Assembly: GCA_037447605.1 (NCBI GenBank)
Contig: CM074819.1
Coordinates: 1,618,670 to 1,682,669 of the forward strand
Length of the DNA: 64,000 nucleotides
Reading direction: 5' to 3'
Source: Zygnema circumcarinatum
Taxonomy: Eukaryota > Streptophyta > Zygnematophyceae > Zygnematales > Zygnemataceae
Made by a program: the position numbers and the translations under genes. The notes beneath the pieces were generated by a model. The model was not told the origin of the DNA, made no database searches, and worked only from the letters and a program-made list of their open reading frames with translations. The first letter of the stretch is position 1. Each line of letters begins with the position of its first letter. Positions 13,075 to 24,262 of this stretch are shown here, piece after piece.

Positions 13075-14581
13075 ATCAGAGAACCTTCCTCAATATTATC
13101 CTATCCTCGCTCTCCTCCTTCCCTCTCTCCCTCCTCGTTCCTCCACACTCCTCCTCCTTCCTCCTCTCTCCCTCTCTCTCGCCCACCCTCGCCCTCTCTC
13201 CAATCAGAATGAGACAAGCGCACTCCCAACTCCTGCTTTCAAGACGTGCTGGCTCTACTCTCCTCACTCAGGCCTCTCCCTTCATCCCCTATCCTAGCAG
13301 CAATGCTCAGCTCCTCCCTCTCCTTCCATCCCCTATCCTAGCAGCAATGCTCAGCTCTCCTCTCTCTCCCTCCCCCTCTCTCGCCCCTGCAGGAAGACGC
13401 AGCCATGCAAGATGTCAAAACTCCTGCAGCCCATGCTCCATTTGGACCCCATATCAGCCGACCACCATCTAATGGCGGTCTGCCACGTGTACAATATGTA
13501 GACGTGGCGCGTCCACATTGGATCTTGCTCCCAAGGTTGCAAACTCAAATCTCTCGACTTTGCCTACGTGGCATTCCAGCACGTTTCTAACACATGCCGA
13601 CACGTGCTATACGCAATATCTAGACTGCCATGTCATCAAATTTTTTCAAAGTGAGTGACACGTCAACATAAAGGCAGCCAATCAGCGCGCGATTTACAGT
13701 CACGTGGACGCCACGACGATTCTTGGCCAGAGCCGAACAGGATGCGGACGTGCTGGGTCTCTATTGAAGGTCGAGCGCAGCCAATGACGGCTTGCAACTT
13801 TGGCAGATTTGCCTACGTGGCATTCCGTGATTGGCCGAATCTGCCTCGAGTCCCGCCGTCCCCCCTTGGCCCAATACGCCTTTTGGAGGCCCTTTTTCTT
13901 CTGCAGGTTTGCAGGCGCCAAGCGTACGGACACCCTCTGATTGGTCCAATTTCTCGGTTTGGTCAAACTGAGGCCGAAAAGTTTGCAACCGCCGAAATGC
14001 GGTTTTTCAATTTAGGGCAGCATCAGTTTGACACCAAAATAAGTACAGTACTTTGGTACAAAATCAATCCTCATGCAGAGTACTCCTTCTATGTTCAGTC
14101 GATCGCGGTCGTGCGAGTCGCTTGAATATAGGGAACTAAGCGATTCCATGGTTCCCTTAACTTTATGAAGGGTCCTGTCTGGAAGTGGGTCGCTTTCGCC
14201 ACGTACAATTTGAAACTTTATCGAATGTAGCATTACGATATTCTTTTCTTGAACTCGGACTCTTGGGAGAAACCAAATGTGACATTATCAGGTGTGTTAT
14301 TTACTTTATCGAGGGTGTAATGTTAGAATATACCAAGCAGGTCCTTTACTTTCTGGAGGGCCGGTTTTCTCGTGCTATGAATTGACTCAAATCACGGATT
14401 TCCGCTCTAAAATGAAAACCCAGAAGCTAAAAGTTAGAAGAAACCAAACATAAGGAAAAAAAAAACGATGAAAAAAGGTAAAAAAAACCCTCCGGAATTT
14501 GACTTTTTATTGCAATTTTCCACTTATCCCACCACCTCACAAAATGGGCAGCCCCTAAAGAAGGCAAAGGAAAGAGCCCTT
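13075..14581. other. Intergenic between UCH37 and ZNFX1; ACGTG-rich
   Basis: It holds the 5' flank of ZNFX1 and the 3' flank of UCH37. A CT-rich stretch (13090-13400) contains a duplicated ~36-bp segment (CATCCCCTATCCTAGCAGCA at about 13283 and again at about 13327). From 13485 to 13820 there are repeated ACGTG words, including GCCTACGTGGCATTCC twice (about 13561 and 13810), GACACGTGC and GTCACGTGGAC. These resemble G-box/ABRE cores and lie 0.4-0.75 kb upstream of the ZNFX1 ATG. No coding exon is recognised. Confidence 0.5.
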
Positions 14582-17569
14582 TCATGTCCTCTGCCGGGCC
14601 CTCTCTATGAGCGGCCGGAGGTGCTTCTTCTCCGCCAAAATTTTGAGGAAGTTGAAGAGGAAGGGGATGTAGTTGTGCTTCCGCCGAATGTTCTCCGTCC
14701 GCCACTTCTTGTACTTCTCCTCCTCCGCCGCAATGTGCTCTGGAAAATCGCAGAAAGACCCCATCTCTACTTGAGTTCACCTATGGCCGATCGATCTATG
14801 GTCATGCTTTACAGTTATGTTGCTTTCGGATCTTCCAGAACTTAACAGATCTCTAAGAATTAACGAAAGTGAGCCTTGCAAGTCTGTTTAAGGTAAGGCT
14901 AAAGTTAAAATTAGTTTAGGTTAGTTAGATTAGTTAAGTCTAAACTAAACTAGACTAAGCTTAGGTTAGTTTGTAGTACCGCCCTAAAGTCCCTATCTTG
15001 TTCATTCTTCCAGAACTCCACCACCCTCATCCCTACTCCCTCTCTCCCACCTCTCTCCCACCTCTCTCCCACCTCTCTCCCACCTCTCTCCCACCTCTCT
15101 CCCACCTCTCTCCCACCTCTCTCCCACCTCGCTCACACCTCTCTCCCACCTCTCGCCCACCTCTCGCCCACCTTTCTCCCACCTCTCTCCCACCTCTCTC
15201 CCACCTCTCTCCCACCTCTCTCCCACCTCTCTCCCACCTCCCTCCCACCTCTCTCCCACTTCCCATGCCAACAAACTTCCCACCTGTCAGAGTGGCAATC
15301 TGAGCCTCCACATGAGCAATGTCCTCCCGAATAGCCGCCCCGGCTGCTCCCGTTCCCGAGTCCACATCCATGGCTGCCTCCCCTTGGTTCAACCCTCCTG
15401 ATCCAATCACCTTCTCCAACCGACTTTGCAGCTGCGCTCTAAGACCCTCAAACTTCGCCAACTGCTCCTCCATAACCTCCTTTCTGTTGCGGACAATAGC
15501 CATAAGGTTGAACCTAATCTCGCTCTGCGAATACTTTTCAATCCTTTCTTGAATGACTGGCTGAACCTTTTTCAGCCAATCAAGGGGGTCCTTTCCACAG
15601 TCTCCCAAACTGATGGGTCCCTCCTTTAGCCCATCAAGCTCGTAAAGGACCCCATTGACAGGCAAGTAGCTGATGAAGTGGTAGACATCATCATCCTTCT
15701 CTCCCTGCTTTGTTTCCTCCGCTACAATTGCTTCCGGTCGAGCAAAACTGTTATGAGCTGTTCGAATTGCTTCACTGTTATTGATCGCAAGCCCCCTCAG
15801 CTCTGGAGAAAAATCTTTGGTGAACTCTCGCAGAGCATTCAGCTCCGGACCGATTTCAATTTGCTGACAATTCATTAGGATGGAGAGAATGGCTTGCGTA
15901 GCGCATGCATTGTTTATTACCTGAACAGAAAAAGCAGGACAGCAGATACTTTCTTAATTATGTGCAATCACTTCCATGGAGTTCGCATGCGAAACTTAAT
16001 CCGTTTTTTCTACGGATATCTACTTCTGCAGTTACTGTGATAGAACTGCAGTTGAGCTGATGGTTAAACTGCATACAGACCTGACTTGCAAAGAAAAGGC
16101 CACTGCTGCTGAAGTCCTTAAGAACAGGACGAGTGTCGGTTTCACCGGGACGCCACTTGAATAAGAATACAAGGCCATAGACAGGGCTGCACACAAACAG
16201 GTGAAACAGACTTGGCATAAGTGCAAAGAGGAAAACTAAGAAGCTCCAAAGGCTGCATCATTTAGCTCTCCTCTTTCTCTGAGCCCTTCTGCGTGTCTTT
16301 TTCAGCATCTGCTGTTAATCTGGCCGAATTCGTGTTTATGATGATAGTTGTTACCAATTGGAAAGCTACTCCATATGCAAACTATCACTAAACATGAGGT
16401 TACCTGTTTTGAGGATTACCTGAGCTGCTCCAACATATCCAGGTCTAAACTGTAGAGCTCCTCCACCTGTAATCTCACAATACAGGTAACCTCATGCATT
16501 GGACTGCTGATTCTCACAGAACAGAAGAGCAAGAAGCTTCACATGTTTGGCAAGCACAGGCAAGATGTTGTTTCCTGTGCAACAAAAGTTGGCGTTTTTT
16601 TAGTGAATGACATTCAGCATTCAGAAAGCTGCACGATGAATATTTATGAGGGTCTCCTCTACAATGGATTTTCCATACAAGAATTGGAGAGACAACGGGG
16701 TACCTGAACTCCTTTCACTTGCATTTGCTGAATCAATTCCGTAAAGACACCTGCAAATTGGGTTAAAGAGAATTCCATCAATTCTTTAACTAAACACAAG
16801 AATCCCAATATTGAAGGGCCAAACAAAAATATTGGCATGTGTGCATGCGCTAGTTGGGCCATAGATGTGATTATTTAGTGAAAGAGGAAAGAAATTCCTC
16901 TTAGATTTCCCCAGTATAAAAAATAGGGGCATTCTTCTACACCAGGCTCAATTGCATTGAAGAAGTAGACTCCAAAAAACAAGGATTGCTTCAGAATGCC
17001 TAAACCTAAACTGCTTTTAAAATTGGTCTTCAGAAATAAAGAATAACCCGTTCAATCCAAATGTATGCGCCCTAAAATTGACAAACAGCCCTCTGTTTGA
17101 TATTGGAACATTTCAGAGGCTGTCATTGAAAACCATTACAGGAAAAGCAGTTCTTTAAACTCCAAAGGAATGAAAGAAGGCGATGAACTCTTTCTGTCAA
17201 ATTTTCCAACGAATTTGAACCATTGATTTGTATTTTCGATAATAATATGCGTAATATCTTAATTATTTTTGAAATTGCAGGTAAAGGGAGCAAATTATCG
17301 CACATACTACACATCCGAATGTTGGAATAAAAGAAGCGGGAGAGGGAATAGAGGAGAGGGAGTGAGATTTTGTGGAACGGGAGAAAGCGAAAGCAAGAGA
17401 GGAAGGAGGTCTAAACGAGAGGAAAAATGAGAAAGTGCAGCGAGGGGTAGAGAGAGAGAGAGCGCGAGAGAGAGAGTAAGAGAGAAAGAGAGAAAGAGAA
17501 AAAAAATAGACAGAGAGAGGGAGAGAGAGAGAGCTTACCAGGGTCCGACTCGATAGTACACCAAGACAT
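14582..17569 (-). CDS. UCHL5: Ubiquitin C-terminal hydrolase, UCH37/UCHL5 type (341 aa, 6 exons)
   Basis: A proteasome-associated cysteine deubiquitinase (peptidase C12) that trims ubiquitin from chain ends. In plants the orthologues are UCH1/UCH2. Exons: 17539-17569, 16704-16750, 16420-16466, 16081-16186, 15284-15920 and 14582-14739; the lengths sum to 1,026 nt and all phases fit. The start [11 protein letters not shown] is followed by [20 protein letters not shown]. The catalytic Cys is in [11 protein letters not shown] at the start of exon 5, the His in [10 protein letters not shown] and the Asp in VLYELDGL. The C-terminal part has the UCH37 tail [18 protein letters not shown], which in the family binds the proteasomal receptor RPN13. 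Length matches the family. The intron between exons 5 and 6 carries a 12-bp minisatellite. Its start codon is 500 bp from that of GET2 on the opposite strand. Confidence 0.95.
15048..15256. repeat. 12-bp minisatellite (CCACCTCTCTCC)n in last UCH37 intron
   Basis: About 17 tandem copies of a 12-bp unit with a few single-base variants (CTCGCC, CTTTCC, CTCACA). It starts just downstream of the donor of exon 15284-15920. Because the unit is a multiple of three, a retained intron stays open for about 80 codons and would add a Glu/Arg/Gly-rich tail. Confidence 0.9.
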
Positions 17570-18068
17570 GGCTGCCGCAGCTTCCTTCTCTCCCTCCTCT
17601 CCACTCCTCTCTATCCCTTTCAGCAAAGTATCCCCATAGTTCCTCCTCACTCGTTGCCAGCGATCCACCTTTACTTGATCAACCGATGACGTGGATCCAC
17701 ACTCCTCCGCCGTCACAAACGTTGACCTTCCGCACGTTGATTCCGCCAAAAGCACCGGTGATCCTGGGCGTACTTCAGCGATCTACCTCACCATCACCCA
17801 GATGAACCAGATCCACATCGTTTTAACCCTTTTTCCTGGTGGATCCAACTTCGAAATGTAGATCTCTTTCCAAGGTTCAGTCCCAGTCCCTAGTATGGTT
17901 CGTCGAACGCAAACCAATCACAGGTCGCCACTTCATCAAAATGAACACGTGGCAGTCCATGATTGGCCTACACTCAACACTAATTGAATGGTACCTTTGG
18001 AGATCAGAGGAAGAGACCCTTTCTTCCTGCTGAAAGGAGCTTCTCCTACTTCTTGAGGGAAGGAATCC
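17570..18068. promoter_or_regulatory. Divergent intergenic region UCH37 / GET2
   Basis: About 500 bp separate the two start codons, so this region must contain both promoters. It includes an ACACGTGGCAGTCC word at about 17945, an ABRE/G-box type core. No clear TATA box is visible for either gene. Confidence 0.5.
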
Positions 18069-19863
18069 ATGGCGGAAGGAAAGGAGGAGGAGGAGCCTGT
18101 GCAGGGGTCTCCCGGATCCTCAAAGCGCCATGAATCTGACGCGGGGAAGGAGGAGAGAGCCGCAAGAAGGCGGCGCATACTTGAGCGCGGCTCGCAGCGT
18201 CTCGCTTACATTACAGGGGAGGTGGCGGCTCTCCCTGCAGGTTAGAGCGGGTTTTCTTATTAATTTTCTTTTCTGGATTCTGAGTCGCCTTAAGTTTTTA
18301 TGTAATCGGTGGGGTTTTTTTTTCATAATTTTTTGGGTTTCTCGGTTTTTAGGGTTTGTTTGGATGAGGGCATTAGGGGTCAGCCAAATTAGGGTTTGCA
18401 GGAGCTGGGGAGACTTGCTCGGAGGATTTCGTCTGTGGGATAATTTTTAACTTAAATTGATAGGGTGTGCATGAATTATTGTTGTTCTTATCAATATTAG
18501 TTTTCTCTTGTTATTCGTATTGGTATTATTCTCGTCACTCTTTTCCTGGTACATTGATGCGTACAACCACATTTTTATACTTGAGAGGAGGACTCTTTCA
18601 GGCCACTTGAAACTTGTTGGGTTTGTTATGGTCTAGGATTCGCCCTCTAGCGGTCATTTGTATACATAAATTCATGATGAAACTTTACTTTCTCTTTGAC
18701 ATCTGCTTTCGCCTGCATTAATTGAGATGGGTCACAAACTATATAGTAAGTGAAAAGAAATGCCTTGCTCCTCTTGGCTTCTCGTCCTTCTCTTGCTGAT
18801 GATTTTATCTATTGTGGCTTAGTGTTGTTCTTGCTGATGGACTTTTTTTTCCTTCTTGTCTGCAGGAGGGCAAACTTCGCCAGCATTAACTCCCAGCAAG
18901 GAGCCATCCCCTTCTAACTTCTCTCCTGGGTTTCAAACTTTTTCCCCAGGAAGCTCAAGCCCTCCATTCTTAACTCCCCCTTCAAGCTCTCGCTCGGCAA
19001 GACATGTTGCTCAAAATGCAGAGACTTTAGGGGTCGATTTGGGAATACAAGGTGAGGTTAGAGAGGGAGGACAAGGGGAAGGAATCTCGTCAAGAGTTAA
19101 CACAACTCCCCTCTCATCTAGTTTTCAACAAAGCGTCAGTCCGACACATTCATTTGAAAATAGCCCTCCATTGGCCAACTTGCTTGGTGAATTCCGATCT
19201 GCGAAGCGTCTTTTTGCAAATGAGTTGCAGACGCAGAGTTCAAGGAGTGTACAGGCATTGCGGAGTGAAGCACCACCAAGGAAAAGCATGGAGACTCCCT
19301 TGCAGGATCGCCAAGGTGAAGGAAGGAGGAAGGTGATATTGGGAAGTATTGCAGAGGCCTTTGAAGTTCCTGCTATCAACAAAGCAGTTGATGCCACTGA
19401 AGGCATACGAATCTTCCTCTCTGTTCTTGTGGCACTGATATCCTTAGCCCAGCTGCTGTCTGCTACCTGCGATTTGCCGGGTTCTCACATTTTCCGCCTA
19501 CTAGTCAACCCTTTCCCTCTCCTCTCTGTGCTGCTAACCAGCTTCGCAGTAGTGATGGGTATGCTGTTTGTGAAATACCAGTTCAAAAAACCCATCACCC
19601 CATCACCTCCATATTCCAGCAGTATTCCTCTTCAAGCAGGTGGGCTGAAGGAGAGGATAGGGTCTGATTTCAGCTCAGAAGATGACGACCCGGTGAAAGC
19701 ACTTGAGGGCCTTTTGGAGAAGCTTCAAGGGACGATGGGGCGGGGCATGCTGATGCTCAAGGTCTCGCGGAGCCTCATGGTAGACGTGTGCTTCTATGTG
19801 GTGGCAGTGGGGTGCGGGAAGTCCCTAATGGATTGGTTGGCGCCACACTGCGTTTCACAATGA
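18069..19863 (+). CDS. GET2: GET2/CAMLG-type tail-anchored protein receptor (389 aa, 2 exons)
   Basis: The ER membrane subunit of the GET pathway that captures the GET3-tail-anchored protein complex and, with GET1, inserts the cargo. Exons 18069-18240 and 18866-19863 join in phase 1 (donor CTGCAG|GTTAGA, acceptor CTGCAG|GA). The N-terminus carries the cytosolic basic cluster RRRRILERGSQRLAYITG, the conserved GET3-binding motif of GET2/CAML. A Ser/Pro-rich linker follows. The C-terminal third has three hydrophobic segments, starting at about IFLSVLVALISLAQLL, LLVNPFPLLSVLLTSFAVVMG and SLMVDVCFYVVAVGCGKSL, as expected for the three-TM topology. It is divergently arranged with UCH37. The call rests on motif plus topology; overall sequence is otherwise poorly conserved in this family. 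Confidence 0.87.
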
Positions 19864-21340
19864 AAGGGTTCAGGATGGCGTCCCGGTGTGAAGGGTTTGG
19901 CGAAGTGCATGGTCCCTTGTTGGTCATGAAAACATGGTTTCCTTGCAAACATTGGCAATGGTGGCTGCAGGGAAGCGAGAGGGGGAGGGAGAGGAGGAGG
20001 GGGGAGAAAAGGGGCGAGGTAGGAAGGGGGGAGAGAGGGGAGAGAGGGGAGAGAATGGAGAGGGGGTGGGAAGAGGGGTTTTTTCATTGTGGAACAGAAC
20101 GATGAGGGATTCTCTTAGATACAGCTATGCATAGGTCAACATGAACAGCACAAATGTAAACATGAAAAAGAACAACATGAATGTGAACACGAACAATATG
20201 AACATGAATGGCAGGAACATTACCATGTTTAACATTAGCTTGAACAACATGACATGAACATGAACCATGAACACCAAAAGCAGGAACCTGAAACCTGATG
20301 TGCATGAAGTCAGGAGAGGGCCCTCGTTGGTAAGACCTAGAAATGGGAGACCTTCATGACAAATGATTACCACGTGTTGTAAGTCTACTGCTATTGCTGA
20401 GGAATAGTAAAAAAAACCGACTCGAAAAAAGAACCATCAATGGATCACTACCAAGCAGACCAACATTCACATGTCGCACATGAATCCGCTCCATGGAAGC
20501 CGGTCAATGATGTGGCAGCCACGTGGGCGCCCGGTCAGCAAAGCGAGCCTTCATGGAACCCGAAAACGCGTCGCATACGACGGCGAAACTGTCCATGGAA
20601 CCGCGGCCTGAGCGGGCCGAGGCGGCTGTATGTTCGTGCGGACGCTACTGTCAACTGACGCATAGATCCGCCACAAGCCAAATTGTTCAACTCTTAATTC
20701 GGGCCGCAACACGACAAACCTCCCCCGAAACGTTCTAGAAAGTTCCATGGACGGTCGTACGATACTGACCGTTGACTTTTGGTCAGAAAGAGACAAACAA
20801 GGCTGCCGTGCAAGATTCATCAAGATTCACTCGTCCCCTTTGAGGATATTTTGAAATATCCACCGACAACAGGTTGAATCCACCGACATTGTGACAGGCT
20901 CCAACAGAATCCACCGATATTGAAAAATAACCACCGACATTGTGACCGAATTCACCGTCATTCTAAAAGATTTACCGACATTTGAAAAGATCAACCGACA
21001 TTTGTCAAGATCCACCGACATTTTTTGAGGGTCTACCGACATTTACCAGCTCCTTTGAAAGATCCACCGACATCATTTGAGGTCTACCGACATTTCAACA
21101 ACTTTTTGGAGGTGTCGTACTGAACCGGCCACGCCGGCCGGTCCCGTAATCGACAAATTAGATGCCGTTTACAGCAGCGGGGCTACTGACCAAACCGCTA
21201 ACCGTCATAACGGCTGAGGCCAACCGCTTCCCGCCGGCCGTTAGTCCCGGTTTTACCTATATTTCCCGGGGACCCTTTTTCTTGGGCAGCCGAACTCGAG
21301 GGCGGCTCAAGGGAAGGGAGGCGAAATTTCTTCATTCGTG
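19864..21340. other. Intergenic between GET2 and RING gene
   Basis: 19970-20080 is GGGGA-rich. 20130-20290 is a run of imperfect AACATGAAC words. 20440-20800 contains CCACGTGGGCGCCC at about 20518. 20862-21093 is an array of ACCGACAT elements (listed separately). A TATA-like CCTATATTTCC lies at about 21254, some 85 bp upstream of the RING gene ATG. No coding exon is recognised. Confidence 0.5.
20862..21093. promoter_or_regulatory. Array of DRE/CRT-like ACCGACAT elements upstream of the RING gene
   Basis: Eight exact copies of ACCGACAT (starting about 20882, 20933, 20974, 20994, 21014, 21035, 21066, 21086) and three near copies (ACCGACAA 20862, ACCGATAT 20913, ACCGTCAT 20954) all have the same orientation and lie 20-50 bp apart. 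Three of them are TACCGACAT, the drought-responsive element core bound by DREB/CBF AP2 factors in land plants. The sequences between elements are only loosely similar (A/T-rich, AGATC or GAGG words). The array ends about 250 bp upstream of the RING gene start. A regulatory role is inference. Confidence 0.5.
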
Positions 21341-24262
21341 ATGGGGTCGGGGGGGGAAGCACGTGGGGAGGGCTATGAAGGGTTGGGGCTGAGGGAGGGG
21401 AGGGGAGGGGAGGGGTTGGGAGGGGGGGATGGGAGAGGGAGGAGGGGGGAGGGGAGGGAGAGGAGGGAGAGGGAGAGGGGGGGGAGGAGGGAGAGAGGGC
21501 CGATGGGGAGAATGGAGGAGAGGGTAGGGAGGAGAGGGGGAGGAGAGTGGGAGGAGGAGGGGGATAGGGAGGAGGAGGAAGAGGGTGGAAAGGAAGGAGG
21601 AGAAGGAAGAAATGGGCTCAGAATTTCTGAAAGGAAAGGAGGGAGCATTCAACGTAACGGAAGATACGTGGTCGGGAGAGACGGTTTACCGTTAAAAAAT
21701 AGCAGAAGAGCAGGAACAGATAACGGCTCAAGGAGAGAATCTCAAGTTTCCTATCCTCCTCCCCTCCCTCCCAACACCTCTCCTTACACTCCCCCTTCCC
21801 CGCCCACCGCCCCTCTCACTTTCCCCTCTCCCACCCCCCCTCCTCCCCTCCCCCCTCACAACCCCACTCTCCCCCTCTCCTCTCTCTCTCTCCCTCCCTC
21901 CTGCACTGCCATGAACCACACCTTCCCCCCCTATTTTGCCACTCCTTTTTCCCAAGAACCCCTTTTCTGTATCTCCGATGCTCTCTCACAAGCTCTCGCA
22001 AATCCTGTCTCCGTCTCCAACGCTCTTTCACCCCCCATAACTCGCCCCTTTGCTCCTCCAGTAGCTAAAATGTACAACCGCTCCAATCTAAGCACTCCCG
22101 CTCTCAAGCATGGAGGAGGGGGTCAGGGCTCAGGGTTCAGCTCCCAGAGGGGAGAATTCTACTCCCATGGGGGTAATGGAAAACCCAATTCAAATTTTCC
22201 CGCTAACCCTAATTTTCCGCATCCCATGAGTAGGTCCCTACTTGGAGCCCTCATGCATCCTACGGTAGCTTTTCCGGGGCCATTTCCGGGGCTCGCTATG
22301 GCTTATATGATGGCTCAGAATTCGGACAATGTGGGAGAAGAGAGAGAGAGAGGGGATTTTGGGAGGAACTCCCGCTCGCCCTCTCCCTCTCCCTTGCCAA
22401 CTACGGGGAATTCAATGCCAGAAAGGCCTTTCCCTTCTCCTTCTCCGTCTCCTCCTCCTCCTCCTCCTCCTCCTCCTCCTCCTCCTCCTCCCCCTCCTCC
22501 TCCTCTTCCTTCACTTCCTCCCCCTCCTCTTCTCTCTTCTCCTGCTCTCCCTTGGCCTCCTTCCGTTACCTCTGCGACATCTTGTCTTTCTGCGGAAGGC
22601 ATGGACAGCAAGGCTGCAGCTGACGAATGGGAGAAGGAATCATCTCTAGCGGTGAAGTCTCTCCCCACTCCTCCCACTACTCCCCCCTCCTCTCCCAATC
22701 CTCCTACCCCCATCTCAGCCTCTCCCAACCCTCCGAAACCCCAACTGTCTAAAACCCAATTCGCCCCAGATGTTGACCCTAAAGTGAAATCATTGAAAAA
22801 GTCAAGTTCGAGCAAGTTGAAGCAAGCCACCTCTCTCTCTCCTCTATTCTCCGCCTCCCACCATCCCCAACTTCCGGACACTCTCTCTCCCCTTATCCCT
22901 TTTTCAAGTAGCCGGCCATGGCCTCTTGCCTCTCCCTCAAGTCCCTTTAAAGACGGCATGGAAGCTCCGAGGACCCCCCAAGCTCACCCTCTCTCACCCT
23001 TCCCTCAAGCATTTTCTTTCCAATTGCAAAAGGCTCTGTTTCGAGCATGCAGCCCAACTTCCCAAACAAGTAAATCTGTCCTATCTCCCAAGAATTCAAA
23101 CGAACCCAGAAAGGGTTTTCCTTTTAGTAACAGCGCCTTCTTCTCCGACCGGAGTTCTCCCAAGAATGGATCTCCAAGGTGCTCTTTCCCCTTAATTCCG
23201 AAGTCTGCCATACTTCAGAAGACCCAAGTTTCTGAAGAGAAGGGGACTTCTATCTGCAGTAGCAAGGATCTGTTTAGTGAGAGTGGCTCGGACTTAACCA
23301 ATTTTGAGAAGGGGCTTGAGAACGCTCCGCCGGCAGTTGACGGAGGCAGAGAGAAGAGCAAGACTCCGGCTCAGAGAGTGAGTTGTCTCCCTATGGGAGG
23401 GTACCGACAAACCGCAATTCGACCAGAATTAGCAAGTTTGGGAGGGGCTCGGCAGGGAGACAGCCACATTCTAGGTAAAGCCATGCTTTCACAAACTCCA
23501 AGAGTGAATCCATGGTGGTCGAATTCCGGGAGATCGGCGATGCATGATGGGAGCTATGGCCATGTCCATGGTCCTAGTCGTGACGGTTATGGTAACGCTC
23601 ATGTCCATAGTCTTGTTCAACATGATGTTGGACATGGTCATGGTCATGATGTGGGGGAGATTCAACCATGGCTTCAAGATGGGGAGACAAATGGGACCCC
23701 ACATTTCGAAAACTATATGTCAACCAAGAGGCTCCAAAAATCCAAGCATTTGGAGAGCCTCAAAACTTCAAGAGGCCCAGTTATGGACCCGAGGAAGGTG
23801 GGGAGTGGTAGTAGCATCCTCGGAACCCCTCACCTCCCTCCTCCTCTCCCTCCTCCTCTCCCCCCTCCTCTTCCTCCTACCTCTCACTCCCACGAGCAAA
23901 GCAGGTGGAGGGGGCAAAATCCGGCTGAGCCGTATGGAGGATTTTTCGGATTTGAGGTGGGGGGGAACAGTGTACAGAGCTTAATGCCTGGTGAGGAAGG
24001 AGTGGCGTGGGAGGGCCATGGCGGGGAGTGGGACAGAGAGAGGGAGAGGGAGAGGGAGCGGGAGAGGGAGAGGGAGAGAGAGAGAAAGGGAGATGTTCCT
24101 ATTGATTCATGTTCAGTGTGTATGGATGGACCTCCGGAGGCAGGTTTCATTCCCTGCTCTCACAGAGTGTGTCAGAAATGTGCTCTCACTCACTTCCGGA
24201 CTAAGGCTTGCTGTCGGCTCTGTGATGCGCCTGTGGGAGGGATTTTCAGTTTACTTCTGTAA
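21341..24262 (+). CDS. Pro/Ser-rich protein with C-terminal C3HC4 RING finger (973 aa, single exon)
   Basis: A probable RING-type E3 ubiquitin ligase. The start is the ATG at 21341; a GTG codon precedes it in frame. The first ~120 residues are Gly/Glu/Arg-rich, coded by a GGGGA-type repeat. A long disordered Pro/Ser-rich middle follows, including an uninterrupted poly-Pro run from a (TCC)n tract at about 22447-22510. A His-rich patch (VGHGHGHDVG, about 23627) comes next. The C-terminus has a RING finger: CSVC, then IPCSHRVCQKC, then CCRLC, ending seven residues or so before the stop. The RING-at-the-end layout resembles MUL1/IAP-type or MEX3-type ligases, but no other domain is recognised, so the substrate is unknown. 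The N-terminal ~100 residues could be non-coding if translation starts at a later Met. Confidence 0.75.
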   Translation: MGSGGEARGEGYEGLGLREGRGGEGLGGGDGRGRRGEGRERRERERGGRRERGPMGRMEERVGRRGGGEWEEEGDREEEEEGGKEGGEGRNGLRISERKGGSIQRNGRYVVGRDGLPLKNSRRAGTDNGSRRESQVSYPPPLPPNTSPYTPPSPPTAPLTFPSPTPPPPLPPHNPTLPLSSLSLPPSCTAMNHTFPPYFATPFSQEPLFCISDALSQALANPVSVSNALSPPITRPFAPPVAKMYNRSNLSTPALKHGGGGQGSGFSSQRGEFYSHGGNGKPNSNFPANPNFPHPMSRSLLGALMHPTVAFPGPFPGLAMAYMMAQNSDNVGEERERGDFGRNSRSPSPSPLPTTGNSMPERPFPSPSPSPPPPPPPPPPPPPPPPPPLPSLPPPPLLSSPALPWPPSVTSATSCLSAEGMDSKAAADEWEKESSLAVKSLPTPPTTPPSSPNPPTPISASPNPPKPQLSKTQFAPDVDPKVKSLKKSSSSKLKQATSLSPLFSASHHPQLPDTLSPLIPFSSSRPWPLASPSSPFKDGMEAPRTPQAHPLSPFPQAFSFQLQKALFRACSPTSQTSKSVLSPKNSNEPRKGFPFSNSAFFSDRSSPKNGSPRCSFPLIPKSAILQKTQVSEEKGTSICSSKDLFSESGSDLTNFEKGLENAPPAVDGGREKSKTPAQRVSCLPMGGYRQTAIRPELASLGGARQGDSHILGKAMLSQTPRVNPWWSNSGRSAMHDGSYGHVHGPSRDGYGNAHVHSLVQHDVGHGHGHDVGEIQPWLQDGETNGTPHFENYMSTKRLQKSKHLESLKTSRGPVMDPRKVGSGSSILGTPHLPPPLPPPLPPPLPPTSHSHEQSRWRGQNPAEPYGGFFGFEVGGNSVQSLMPGEEGVAWEGHGGEWDRERERERERERERERERKGDVPIDSCSVCMDGPPEAGFIPCSHRVCQKCALTHFRTKACCRLCDAPVGGIFSLLL

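Noticed and set aside
20130-20300. Met/Phe/Leu-rich frame read on the minus strand
   Set aside because: It derives from AACATGAAC-type tandem words downstream of GET2, with no splice or domain support.
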